From Micromonospora sp. LH3U1 (GTDB taxonomy: Bacteria; Actinomycetota; Actinomycetes; Mycobacteriales; Micromonosporaceae): a DNA stretch of 64,000 nucleotides. Made by a program: the position numbers and the translations under genes. This document shows positions 25,062 to 33,623 of the stretch, piece by piece (the first letter of the stretch is position 1; each line of letters starts with the position of its first letter). The notes below the pieces were generated by a model that was not told where the DNA came from, searched no databases, and worked only from the letters and a program-made list of their open reading frames with translations. Location of the stretch: assembly GCF_028475105.1 (NCBI RefSeq), contig NZ_CP116936.1:6943501-7007500 (forward strand), written 5' to 3'.

Positions 25062-25758
25062 CCCCCGTCCCACCGTCGCCGACTTCCACCGGGTGAACCG
25101 GGGCGGCGGCCTCTTCAGCGAGTCGATCAGCCAGTGGCTGGGCGCCGTCTTCGCGCTGGTCGCCCAGCGGCTCGGGCTCCGCCCGACCGCGTTGACCATC
25201 ACCAACCTGGTGCTCGGGCTGGCCACCTCGGTCACCGTGGTGGCGCTCGCTGGCCCGGTCGCCGCCGGCGACGTACCGGCCTGGGTGGTCGGCCTGCTCG
25301 CCCTGGTCGGCTGGCAGGTGGCGTACTCCCTGGACTGCGCCGACGGGCAGCTGGCCCGGGTGACCGGCCAGGGCAGCGCGGCCGGCGCCCGCGTCGACGT
25401 GCTCTGCGACGTGGCGGCGCAGATCGCCCTGGTGGCCGCGCTGGCCGCCACCGCCGTGGCGCAGGAGCCGTCGACCCCGACCTGGCTGGTGGCGACGTTC
25501 GCGGGCACCTGGATGGTCAACCTGGTCACCTCGGTGATGCAGTCCGGCCCGAACGCGGCCAGCATGGTCACCTCGACCTCGCTGCCGGTTCGCCTGGCGA
25601 AGCTGGTCCGCGACTACGGCGCGGTGATCTTCGTGGCCGCCGTGGTGCTGGCCGTGGCCCCCGCGCTGGTCCTCTGGGTGCTGGTCGCGTTCACCATCGT
25701 CAACGGCGGCTTCCTACTCGCCAGCATCGCCTTCTCCGCCCGAGCCTCCCTCCGCTAA
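25036..25758 (+). CDS. CDP-alcohol phosphatidyltransferase
   Basis: This is a 240-residue membrane enzyme. The family signature is complete and intact: D100-x2-DG-x2-AR-x8-G-x3-D-x3-D125. The first four conserved aspartates bind the metal and CDP. Several hydrophobic helices surround it. It transfers an alcohol phosphate from a CDP-alcohol to an acceptor lipid or sugar alcohol. The start is uncertain: GTG 25036 overlaps the dehydrogenase end by 26 bases, and TTG 25054 is possible. With the two upstream genes it forms a three-step module whose product is not known. Confidence 0.9.
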   Translation: MQSATSLADPRPTVADFHRVNRGGGLFSESISQWLGAVFALVAQRLGLRPTALTITNLVLGLATSVTVVALAGPVAAGDVPAWVVGLLALVGWQVAYSLDCADGQLARVTGQGSAAGARVDVLCDVAAQIALVAALAATAVAQEPSTPTWLVATFAGTWMVNLVTSVMQSGPNAASMVTSTSLPVRLAKLVRDYGAVIFVAAVVLAVAPALVLWVLVAFTIVNGGFLLASIAFSARASLR

Positions 25759-25792
25759 CCCCCTGCCCCCGCCCCCACCCCGCCCCCGCCCT

Positions 25793-25890
25793 GCCCCACC
25801 CCTGAGCCGCGTCGATCTAGGGAAGATCGCAGTCAGTTGATCTCCAACAACAGCGATTCGCCCTAGATCGACGCGGCTCAGGGGTGGGGC
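25793..25890. repeat. Long perfect inverted repeat with 30-bp arms (family B)
   Basis: Arms 25793-25822 and 25861-25890 are perfect complements, ending inward with GTCGATCTAGGG and CCCTAGATCGAC. The 38-base centre is less GC-rich than its surroundings. A C-rich tract precedes and a long G-rich, low-complexity (GGGGCGG)-type tract follows (25885-25958), running into the end of the glycosyltransferase gene on the minus strand. It sits between convergent genes and could terminate both, but the arm length and conserved edges look like a mobile or dispersed element. Confidence 0.9.
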
Positions 25891-25958
25891 GGCGGGGCGG
25901 CGGGGCGGGCGGGGCGGCGGGGCGGGGCGGGCGGGCGGGCGGGCGGGGCGGCGGGGGG

Positions 25959-27227
25959 TTAGGCGCGGGTGGGGGTGGGGGTTAGGTTGGCGTAGATATC
26001 GAGTAGGCGGTTGGTGACCACGTCTGGGTGGAAGGTCTGCTCGTAGCGGAGCCGAGCCGGCCCGGCGAGTGCGGCGGCGCCGGCCCGGGCGACGGGGAGC
26101 GCGGCGGCCAGTGCGGCCGGCTCTGGCGCCACCACCCAACCGGCGGTCCCGGTGGTCACACCGGTCGGCATCGGCACTCGGCCGCCCCCGGCGACCGCGG
26201 AGGCTACCTCGGCGGGTCCGGTGCCGGCGGGCTCGTGCGGGGCGTCGGCCCCGACCAGGTACGGGATGCCGCCCAACGCCGTGCCGAGGACCGGCCGGCC
26301 GCTCGCCATCGCCTCGATGATCACGGTCGGGAGCACGTCGTGCCACATGGCGGCGGCGATCACCACCGCGCTCGCCTCGACTGCGGCCCGCACACCGGCC
26401 CGGTCGAGCTGACCGAGGTAGACCACGTCGGGTCGCTCGGCGGCGGCGGCCTCGACGAGCGGGCGCAGCTCGCCGTCGCCCGCCATGCGCAGTGTGCCCA
26501 GCGCACCGACCGGGTGCCGGCGCCAGGCGTCCAGCAGCAGGTCGACGCCCTTCTCCGGTGAGAGCCGGGCCATGTAGAGGAACCCGTCACCGAGCGGCGT
26601 CGGCCGGCCCGGGTCGGGCACGGAGTTCGGCTTCACCACGATCCGGTCGTCCGGGATGCCGTAGTCACGGAGGTGATCGGCGATCGCCGAGGTGAGCGCG
26701 ATGTACCGATCCACCGACCGCCAGGTGCCCCGGTGCACGGCCAGGGTGGTCGCCATCAACGCGCTCTGCGCCGCCGAATCGCGGTAGCAGCGGTGCTTGA
26801 TCGCCGGCACGCCCAGCACACGGCCCTTGCAGTCCTGGCAGATCACCCCGTCGCGGAAGTAGATCCCCGACGAGCAGACCTGCCGGTAGTTGTGCACCGT
26901 CTGCACGACCGGCACGCCGTGGCGGTGCGCGGTCCGCACCACCCAGGGCGACAACAGGGGGTACGGGTTGTGCAGGTGCAGAACGTCCGGTTGGTGCTCG
27001 GTGAGCAGCCGGCTCAGGTCGTGCTGGGCGCGCGGAGCCCAGATCGGCGAGATCGGCAGCAGCGCCTTCGCCACCTTCGACATCGACGGGATCTCGTCCG
27101 AGCTGCGAATGAAGGGCAGCACCTCGACGCCAGCGGCGGTGAGTTGGGCGATCTCCGAATCGACGATCGTGTTCTCACCGGAGGGCTGGGCTTCCCGGTA
27201 CCGGTTGTGCGCCACCACGATTCTCAC
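25959..27227 (-). CDS. Family 4 glycosyltransferase
   Basis: This is a 422-residue GT-B fold enzyme. The N-terminal half starts MRIVVAHNRYREAQPSGENT and has HLHNPYPLLSPWVV. A cysteine cluster near residue 117-142 (C at SSG, CQDCKG, HRCY) is typical of GT4 members acting on extracellular polysaccharides. The donor-binding half has MARLSPEKGVDLLLDAW and the catalytic PTVIIEAMASGRPVLGT with the E-x7-E pattern. The C-terminus becomes proline/threonine-rich at the low-complexity tract. It is convergent with the CDP-alcohol module, so a direct link is possible but not shown. Confidence 0.9.
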   Translation of the reverse strand: MRIVVAHNRYREAQPSGENTIVDSEIAQLTAAGVEVLPFIRSSDEIPSMSKVAKALLPISPIWAPRAQHDLSRLLTEHQPDVLHLHNPYPLLSPWVVRTAHRHGVPVVQTVHNYRQVCSSGIYFRDGVICQDCKGRVLGVPAIKHRCYRDSAAQSALMATTLAVHRGTWRSVDRYIALTSAIADHLRDYGIPDDRIVVKPNSVPDPGRPTPLGDGFLYMARLSPEKGVDLLLDAWRRHPVGALGTLRMAGDGELRPLVEAAAAERPDVVYLGQLDRAGVRAAVEASAVVIAAAMWHDVLPTVIIEAMASGRPVLGTALGGIPYLVGADAPHEPAGTGPAEVASAVAGGGRVPMPTGVTTGTAGWVVAPEPAALAAALPVARAGAAALAGPARLRYEQTFHPDVVTNRLLDIYANLTPTPTRA

Positions 27228-27307
27228 AGAGCTCGCCTTTCGTTCGCGATTGCGGGACTCGCAAGCTCATTCCTCGCGCTCACCGGAAAGAAGGCTACCG
27301 TTGGCTG

Positions 27308-28168
27308 GTGCCCGAACTACCGGAGGTTGAGGCGCTCGCGGGTTACCTGCGACAGCGCTCGGTGGGGCGGCGTGTCGATCGGCTGGAGATCGCCGCGATC
27401 AGCGCCCTGAAGACGTACGAACCGGCGCCGACCGCGGTCACCGGTCGGGCGGTGGTCGACGCCAGCCGACACGGCAAGTTCCTCGATGTGCTCTTCGAAG
27501 GCGACCTGCACCTGGTGGTGCACCTGGCCCGGGCGGGCTGGCTGCACTATCGGGAGGCGTTCCCGGCCACCACCCCGTTGCGTCCCGGTAAGGGCCCGAT
27601 CGCGCTGCGCGTACGCCTCGATGACGGCTCCGGCTTCGACCTCACCGAGGCCGGCACCCAGAAGAAGTTGGCCGCGTACCTGGTCGCCGACCTGGCGGCG
27701 GTGCCCGGGGTGGCCAAGCTGGGTCCGGACGCGCTCGCGGCGGACCTGCCCACCTTCGCCGAGCGACTGCGTGGCCGGCGTGGGCAGGTCAAGGGGGTGC
27801 TGACCGACCAGTCGGTGCTGTCGGGGGTGGGTAACGCGTACTCCGACGAGATCCTGCACGCCGCGAAGCTGTCCCCGTTCGCGATCACCGATCGGCTCAC
27901 CGACGCCCAGATGGCCACGCTGCACGCGGCCACCCGGCAGGTCCTCGGTGACGCGGTCGAGCGGTCCCTCGGTCAGCGGGCCGCCGAACTGAAGGGCGAG
28001 AAGCGCTCCGGGTTGAAGGTGCACGCCCGCACCGGGCTGCCCTGCCCGGTGTGTGGCGACACCGTTCGCGAGGTGTCGTTCGCCGATTCCAGCCTTCAGT
28101 ACTGCCCAACGTGCCAGACGGGCGGAAAGCCGCTCGCTGACCGACGGTTGTCCCGTCTCGTACGGTGA
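27308..28168 (+). CDS. Fpg/Nei-family DNA glycosylase
   Basis: This is a 286-residue base-excision repair enzyme. The N-terminal catalytic peptide is PELPEV, whose Pro2 amine attacks the damaged base sugar after removal of methionine, with Glu3 nearby. DASRHGKFLDV carries the conserved lysine, GVGNAYSDEILHAA is the helix-two-turn-helix, and the C-terminal zinc finger is C-x2-C-x16-C-x2-C (PCPVCGD ... YCPTC). All motifs are intact. Whether it prefers oxidised purines or pyrimidines is not clear from sequence. It starts at GTG 27308. Confidence 0.93.
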   Translation: MPELPEVEALAGYLRQRSVGRRVDRLEIAAISALKTYEPAPTAVTGRAVVDASRHGKFLDVLFEGDLHLVVHLARAGWLHYREAFPATTPLRPGKGPIALRVRLDDGSGFDLTEAGTQKKLAAYLVADLAAVPGVAKLGPDALAADLPTFAERLRGRRGQVKGVLTDQSVLSGVGNAYSDEILHAAKLSPFAITDRLTDAQMATLHAATRQVLGDAVERSLGQRAAELKGEKRSGLKVHARTGLPCPVCGDTVREVSFADSSLQYCPTCQTGGKPLADRRLSRLVR

Positions 28169-28441
28169 GTAATTCCACTCGGCGACTACGGAGCGGAATC
28201 GCCCTCACTGAGCGGAAGCTCCCGTCCGCCGTTCTGGTCACACGCGCATCCATCGGTATAGTGGCCCGGTCCCCGGCTTCTGGAATGGTGCGGAGCCGGC
28301 CAGATCCCGCCGGCACCATCGGTCGCCAATCTCCTTCGGGGCGGCGACCGGTCGGAGCCCGCGTGGGAGACTGGGACGGTGGGCGACCCGGGCCCTCACG
28401 CCGAGTGAGCGGCCCGTGTCATGCGGGAGGACATGGGTGAG

Positions 28442-30004
28442 GTGACGGCAAGCCTCCAGCGCCCGGTATCCAACGAAGGCCGGAGCAGACTCGTGCGGCA
28501 CGTCGACAGCTTCGAGATCCAGCCGCCGACGCCGCCGTCACACAACGGCGTCCCTCGGTCGGCGTGGACCCGGGCGCGACGTCGTGTCTCCCGCTGGCAC
28601 CGCCCCTACATCGCGATCCTGCTGCTGCTGGACTTCGGCGCGGCCGCGTTCGCCAGCTGGATCGCGATCCAGCTCTTCGACCAGGCTGCCTCCGGGTTCT
28701 CCGGCACGAAGCAGGACCCGACCTGGTTCCACACCATCTCCTACCTGCTGCTCCCGCTCGGCTGGGTGGTCATCCTCTGGAGCAACCGGGCGTACGACCG
28801 GCGCTATCTGGGTCTTGGCCCGGACGAGTTCAAGCGGGTGATCCGGGCCTCGGTGACGGTGGCCGCGAGCGTCTCCTTCCTCGCCTTCTCCACCGTGACC
28901 CAGCTGTCCCGGTTCACCGTGGGCACCGCGCTGGTCGGTGCGACGCTGCTGATCCTCTGGGGTCGGTTCGTGGCCCGCTGGGCACTGCACTACATCCGTC
29001 GGCGGGCCGGTCAGGCCGCCCACCGGATGGTGCTGGTCGGCACCCTGCCCGAGTGCCTGGAGGTCTACGCGGCTGTCACCCGCAGCCCGGCCGCCGGGCT
29101 GATGCCCGTCGCCATCCACATCACCGACGGGTACGCGGCGGCCCGCGGGATGCCGACCCCGGTTCCGGTGTACGCCGGACGCGACGTTCTGGCCCTGGTT
29201 CGTGAGGTCGGTGGCGACACCATCGCCGTCTGCGGGTCGGCCAGCGCGGAGCCGGGCGAGCTGCGCCGGCTGGCCTGGCAACTGGAGGGCTCCGGCGTCG
29301 ACCTGGTGGTCGCCCCGCAGCTCACCGACATCGCCGGCCCTCGGGTGCACATCCGACCGATCGAGGGTCTGCCGCTGCTGCACGTCGAGGAGCCGACCCT
29401 CTCCGGGCCGGCGCTGCTGGCCAAGAATCTGATGGACCGGGTCGCCGCCGGCCTCGGCCTGCTGCTGCTGGTCCCTCTCTTCCTGGGCATCGCCGTGGCG
29501 ATCGGGATCTCCGACCGTGGGCCGGTCTTCTTCCGCCAACCCCGGGTGGGGCACGAGGGGCGCACGTTCCGGGTGTGGAAGTTCCGGACCATGTACGTCG
29601 ACGCCGAGGATCGGTTGGCCAGCCTGGTCGACCGGAACGAGACCGACGGCATGCTGTTCAAGATGAAGGAGGACCCCCGGGTCTTCCCCGTCGGTCGCTT
29701 CCTCCGGGCCACGTCGTTGGACGAGCTGCCGCAGCTGATCAACGTGCTCTGGGGTGAGATGTCGCTGGTCGGGCCCCGCCCGCTGCCGGCCGACGACGGC
29801 GACTTCCTGGGTGATGTGCGGCGGCGGCTGCTGGTCCGCCCCGGCATGACCGGCCTGTGGCAGGTCTCCGGCCGCTCCGACCTGTCCTGGGACGAGTCGG
29901 TCCGACTGGACCTCTACTACGTCGACAACTGGTCGCTCGCGTACGACCTGAGCATCCTGTGGCGCACCGTCGGGGTGGTGCTCGCCCGCAAGGGTGCGTA
30001 CTAG
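28442..30004 (+). CDS. Undecaprenyl-phosphate sugar phosphotransferase (exopolysaccharide priming enzyme)
   Basis: This is a 520-residue membrane protein of the WbaP/CpsE type. Several N-terminal helices (starting HRPYIAILLLLDFGA), a Rossmann-like middle domain and a final helix precede the catalytic domain. That domain has WKFRTMYVDAE, SLDELPQLINVL, GPRPLP and RPGMTGLWQVSGRSDLSWDE. The enzyme starts polysaccharide assembly by moving a sugar-1-phosphate to undecaprenyl phosphate. GTG 28442 is preferred because GGGAGG lies 11 bases before it; ATG 28421 and ATG 28433 are in frame upstream. Genes for the rest of a polymer pathway are not adjacent. Confidence 0.9.
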   Translation: MTASLQRPVSNEGRSRLVRHVDSFEIQPPTPPSHNGVPRSAWTRARRRVSRWHRPYIAILLLLDFGAAAFASWIAIQLFDQAASGFSGTKQDPTWFHTISYLLLPLGWVVILWSNRAYDRRYLGLGPDEFKRVIRASVTVAASVSFLAFSTVTQLSRFTVGTALVGATLLILWGRFVARWALHYIRRRAGQAAHRMVLVGTLPECLEVYAAVTRSPAAGLMPVAIHITDGYAAARGMPTPVPVYAGRDVLALVREVGGDTIAVCGSASAEPGELRRLAWQLEGSGVDLVVAPQLTDIAGPRVHIRPIEGLPLLHVEEPTLSGPALLAKNLMDRVAAGLGLLLLVPLFLGIAVAIGISDRGPVFFRQPRVGHEGRTFRVWKFRTMYVDAEDRLASLVDRNETDGMLFKMKEDPRVFPVGRFLRATSLDELPQLINVLWGEMSLVGPRPLPADDGDFLGDVRRRLLVRPGMTGLWQVSGRSDLSWDESVRLDLYYVDNWSLAYDLSILWRTVGVVLARKGAY

Positions 30005-30043
30005 GGGGTTGGCCTTCCGGCCCGCAGGGGCAAGGATCGCTGC

Positions 30044-31270
30044 GTGGGCGCCAACCTCTCCGCCGTGGTCGGCGTCGTATCACTCGTCACCGCGCTGACC
30101 GCAGCCCTGCTGGCGGTGTTGCGGTTGCGTGCCCGCCGTGGCATCGCCACCGCCACCCAACGGGCCACCTACGAGGTGCTGCACACCGCCGGCCTGGCTG
30201 CCGAGCCGCTGCGGGCTGGGCTGAGTGAGGCGGGCGCGGCGAAGGCCGTACGCCATCTGCGGGCCCTGGTGGGTGCGGCCGGGCTGGCGCTCACCGACGC
30301 CGACCGGGTGCTGGCCCTCGACGGGCGCGGCACGCACCACGGCGAGCAACTGCTCGCGGCGGCCCGACGGACGGTGGACACCGGGCGTTCGTCGGTGCTC
30401 GGTGAGCAGGAGCTGCACTGCGACCGGGTCGACTGCCCGGTCCGAGGGGCCGTGGTCGCGCCGTTGCAGGGGGCGGACGGCCGGGTCGTCGGCGCGCTGG
30501 TGGCGATCGCCGACGGCCCACCGGCACCGGGGTTGGTGCAGGCCACCCTGGAGACCGCGCACTGGGCCGGCAACCAGCTCGCCCTGGCCGAGCTTGACTC
30601 GTCGCGGGAGCGGTTGGCCCGTGCCGAGATCCGCGCGTTGCGGGCGCAGATCAGCCCGCACTTCATCTACAACGCGCTGACCGCCATCGGCTCGTTCGTG
30701 CGCACCGACCCGGAGCGGGCCCGAGAGCTGATCCTGGAGTTCGCGGAGTTCACCCGGTACTCGTTCCGGGCGCACGGGGAGTTCACCACCCTCGCCGAGG
30801 AGCTGCGGTCGATCGATCGCTACCTGACCATCGAGCGGGCGCGGTTCGGCGACCGGTTGCAGGTGCGCTTACAGATCGCACCGGAGGTGCTGCCGGTGAC
30901 ACTGCCGTTCCTCTGCCTGCAGCCATTGGTGGAGAACGCGGTCCGCCACGGGTTGTCCCGCAAGCCGGGCACAGGCATGGTGAGCATCGAGGCCCGGGAC
31001 GCGGGCGCCGAATGCCACATCACGGTGGAGGACGACGGAGTGGGAATGGATCCGACCACGCTGACCGCCGGCATCGCCGAGCTGGCCCGCGGCACCGGCG
31101 ACCCGGGCGACGACACGGGTCAGCACGTCGGCCTCTCCAACGTCGACGAGCGGCTGCGGTCGGTCTTCGGGGACCGGTTCGGCCTGGTCGTGGAGACCGG
31201 GCTGGGATCGGGCACCAAGGTGAGCATGCGGGTGCCGAAGTTCCACCCGGGCGTACGGGCAGGATCGTGA
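30044..31270 (+). CDS. LytS-type sensor histidine kinase
   Basis: This is a 408-residue kinase with one N-terminal membrane helix, a GAF-like sensory domain (about 45-180), and a HisKA_7 type phosphoacceptor at His206 in AQISPHFIYNAL. LQPLVENAVRHGL and EDDGVGM mark the N and G1 boxes, followed by GLSNVDERL. A C-x5-C pair (HCDRVDC) is present in the sensory domain. The LytTR regulator follows 31 bases downstream. In actinobacteria such pairs are often near solute/acetate symporters, and one is encoded 5.6 kb downstream. Confidence 0.93.
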   Translation: MGANLSAVVGVVSLVTALTAALLAVLRLRARRGIATATQRATYEVLHTAGLAAEPLRAGLSEAGAAKAVRHLRALVGAAGLALTDADRVLALDGRGTHHGEQLLAAARRTVDTGRSSVLGEQELHCDRVDCPVRGAVVAPLQGADGRVVGALVAIADGPPAPGLVQATLETAHWAGNQLALAELDSSRERLARAEIRALRAQISPHFIYNALTAIGSFVRTDPERARELILEFAEFTRYSFRAHGEFTTLAEELRSIDRYLTIERARFGDRLQVRLQIAPEVLPVTLPFLCLQPLVENAVRHGLSRKPGTGMVSIEARDAGAECHITVEDDGVGMDPTTLTAGIAELARGTGDPGDDTGQHVGLSNVDERLRSVFGDRFGLVVETGLGSGTKVSMRVPKFHPGVRAGS

Positions 31271-31301
31271 GCGAGCGCAGCGTGCGACCCGGGGCAGAGC
31301 A

Positions 31302-32063
31302 GTGAACGCAGCCGGTTTTCTTCGGGTGCTGGCGGTGGACGACGAGCCGCCCGCGCTCGACGAGTTGGCGTACCACCTGCGGGCTGACCCCCGGGTGGCC
31401 CGGCTGCACACGGCCGGGGACGCGACCGAGGCGTTGCGGCTACTCCGTGACGGTGACGTGGACGTGGTCTTCCTGGACATCCGGATGCCCGGCCTGGACG
31501 GGATGGAGCTGGCCCGGGTGCTGCGCCGGTTCGCCCGGCCGCCGGCGATCGTCTTCGTCACCGCGTACGACGACGGCGCGGTGGATGCGTTCGACCTGGG
31601 CGCCACCGACTACGTGCGCAAGCCGGTCCGCGCCGACCGGCTGGCCGAGTCGTTGCGCCGGGTGATCGGCTCGCGGGTGGTGCCGTCGCACCCGGCGGCA
31701 CTGGCCCGCGCGGAGGAGGACCCCACCATCCCCATCGAGTTGGCCGGCACCACCCGGATGCTGCCCCGCTCGGCGGTGCGGTGGGTGGAGGCGCAGGGTG
31801 ACTACGCCCGGTTGCACACCGCGGAGGGGTCGCACCTGGTGCGGGTCTCGCTGGCCACGCTGGCGGAGCGCTGGGCCGATGCTGGTTTTGTTCGGGTGCA
31901 TCGGTCGTACCTGGTGCAGTTGAAGTTGATCGCGGAGCTGCGGCTGGTCAACTCCGGCTATGTGGTGGTGATCGACTCCACCGAGTTGCCGGTGAGCCGG
32001 CGACACACCCGGGAGCTCAAGGACAAGCTGGTCAGGGCTGCGAAGCAGGATTGGAATCGCTGA
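31302..32063 (+). CDS. LytTR-family response regulator
   Basis: This is a 253-residue regulator with an N-terminal receiver (Asp59 in VVFLDIRMPGLDG; lysine in YVRKPVRADRL) and a C-terminal LytTR DNA-binding domain. Markers are WVEAQGDYARLHT, FVRVHRSYLVQL and LPVSRRHTREL. It will be phosphorylated by the LytS kinase upstream. LytTR proteins bind paired direct repeats. I did not find a pair of repeats directly upstream of the nearby symporter genes, so its targets are open. Confidence 0.94.
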   Translation: MNAAGFLRVLAVDDEPPALDELAYHLRADPRVARLHTAGDATEALRLLRDGDVDVVFLDIRMPGLDGMELARVLRRFARPPAIVFVTAYDDGAVDAFDLGATDYVRKPVRADRLAESLRRVIGSRVVPSHPAALARAEEDPTIPIELAGTTRMLPRSAVRWVEAQGDYARLHTAEGSHLVRVSLATLAERWADAGFVRVHRSYLVQLKLIAELRLVNSGYVVVIDSTELPVSRRHTRELKDKLVRAAKQDWNR

Positions 32064-32128
32064 GCCGGGAATGGGAAGACCCCCGCCGTACGTTGTACGC
32101 TAGTCCGTACGACTTCCGGGAGGCCGCC

Positions 32129-32791
32129 GTGACCGTGACCCCGTTCGACGCCGAAACCGAGTTCGACCGTCAACTCGACCGACTGGTGCAGGTCGGCTAC
32201 CCCGCCCTCGCCGGGCTGCCCGAGAGCACGTTCCGCGACCTGGTCACGCCGCTGCGGACCAGGGCGGTCGAGGGCACCGCCGGGCTGCCCGCCCCCACCG
32301 ACGCCCGGGTGCCGTTCCTGCTGGTCATCACCCGCGACCTGGTCGGAGTGCTGGAACGGCTGGCACTCACCACCTTGGCCGGCAAGCGCAAGCCCGGCAT
32401 CCTGGACCGGAACTACGCCGAGGACGACCTGCCCCGCTTCGACCCGATCAAGGAGTTGGAGGTCCCGGCCGGGCCGGCGTACCTGCTCTTCGACGTCGAC
32501 CGGGGCGAGGAGTTCCGCAACCTGGCACCGGCCTCGGCCATGGAGGGAATCACCGCTCAGGGTCGGCTGCCGCTCACCATCGACGAGGGTCTCGCCTTCA
32601 TCACGCTGCACCCGGCCGCGCTCGCGAGCAACCGGTGCTTCTCGCTCGTCGGCTCCCGGTGCGGCGACAAGCGGGTGCCGGCGCTCTGGATCAGTCAGGG
32701 CGCACCGAAGCTGGGCTGGTGCTGGTACGGCAACCCGCACACCTGGCTCGGCTCCGCCTCGGCCCGACCAGAGCGCATCGGCCTGGACTGA
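32129..32791 (+). CDS. DUF5701 family protein
   Basis: This is a 220-residue cytosolic protein. It begins MTVTPFDAETEFDRQLDRLVQVGYP and includes PFLLVITRDLVGVLERLALTTL, LLFDVDRGEEFRNLAP and a C-terminal LVGSRCGDKRVPALWISQG / WCWYGNPHTWLGSASARP region, as expected for this actinobacterial family. Its role is unknown. GTG 32129 has GGGAGG 7 bases upstream and gives the usual N-terminus, so the TTG at 32051 overlapping the regulator is rejected. The short promoter gap before it holds CGTACG repeats. Confidence 0.85.
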   Translation: MTVTPFDAETEFDRQLDRLVQVGYPALAGLPESTFRDLVTPLRTRAVEGTAGLPAPTDARVPFLLVITRDLVGVLERLALTTLAGKRKPGILDRNYAEDDLPRFDPIKELEVPAGPAYLLFDVDRGEEFRNLAPASAMEGITAQGRLPLTIDEGLAFITLHPAALASNRCFSLVGSRCGDKRVPALWISQGAPKLGWCWYGNPHTWLGSASARPERIGLD

Positions 32792-32857
32792 CAGGCGCCG
32801 CGCCATGATCGAGCCACCCGCACTGAACTCTTTCCGTGCGAGGCGGTCAGTCCGGAG

Positions 32858-32897
32858 TTATCCACAGGCGTGACCGGTTCTCCACAGGTTATTCACA
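32858..32897 (+). promoter_or_regulatory. Cluster of three DnaA-box-like motifs
   Basis: TTATCCACA (32858-32866, a perfect DnaA box), TTCTCCACA (32878-32886) and TTATTCACA (32889-32897) lie in the same orientation within 40 bases. Start-to-start distances are 20 and 11 bases, close to two and one helical turns. The cluster is 45 bases upstream of the OmpR-type regulator at 32943. There is no dnaA, dnaN or other oriC gene nearby, so a regulatory or titration role is more likely than an origin. Confidence 0.6.
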
Positions 32898-32942
32898 ACG
32901 CGACCCACTGATCTCCACGGCGGCTCCCTACAGTCGGGACCC

Positions 32943-33623
32943 ATGAAAGAACGCCGGGTACTGGTGGTCGAGGACGAACGGACCATCGCCGAGTCCATCG
33001 CCGCCCGATTACGGGCCGAGGGTTTCACGGTGGAGATCGCGGCGGACGGGCCCAGCGCGGTCGCGCAGTTCCACGCCGGGCAGCCGGATCTCGTCGTCCT
33101 CGACGTGATGCTGCCCGGCTTCGACGGCCTGGAGGTGTGCCGCCGGATCCAGGCCGACCGGCCGGTGCCGGTGCTGATGCTCACCGCCCGGGACGACGAG
33201 ACCGACCTGCTGGTGGGGCTGGCGGTCGGCGCGGACGACTACCTCACGAAGCCGTTCTCGATGCGGGAACTGGCCGCCCGGGTGCACGTCCTGTTGCGTC
33301 GGATGGAGCGGGCCGCCGCCACTCCCGCGCCGCCCGCCATCCGCCTCGGCGACATCGAGATCAACGAGGCCGAGCGACGGGTCCGCCGGGGCGGCGTGGA
33401 CGTACACCTCACCCCGACCGAGTTCGACCTGCTGGTCCACCTCGCGGGGCGACCCCGCACGGTGCTTCCCCGGGAACGGTTGCTCGCCGATGTCTGGGGA
33501 TGGGGCGACGGGAGCGGCACCCGCACGGTGGACAGCCACGTGAAGGCGTTACGGCGCAAGCTCGGCGCCGACCTGATCCGGACAGTCCACGGCGTCGGGT
33601 ACGCCCTGGAGGTGCCCGCGTGA
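32943..33623 (+). CDS. OmpR/PhoB-family response regulator (DUF4173 operon)
   Basis: This is a 226-residue regulator: receiver with VVEDE, phospho-acceptor Asp54 in LVVLDVMLPGFDG and lysine in DYLTKPFSMRELA, then the winged-helix domain ending VKALRRKLGADLIRTVHGVGYALE. It is the first gene of an operon regulator-kinase-DUF4173, with a GTGA overlap to the kinase. Three DnaA-box-like motifs lie directly upstream, in the likely promoter region. Confidence 0.95.
   Translation: MKERRVLVVEDERTIAESIAARLRAEGFTVEIAADGPSAVAQFHAGQPDLVVLDVMLPGFDGLEVCRRIQADRPVPVLMLTARDDETDLLVGLAVGADDYLTKPFSMRELAARVHVLLRRMERAAATPAPPAIRLGDIEINEAERRVRRGGVDVHLTPTEFDLLVHLAGRPRTVLPRERLLADVWGWGDGSGTRTVDSHVKALRRKLGADLIRTVHGVGYALEVPA

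Noticed and set aside
32858..32897. Replication origin
   Set aside because: There are only three DnaA-box-like motifs and no dnaA, dnaN, gyr or rpmH genes in the region.
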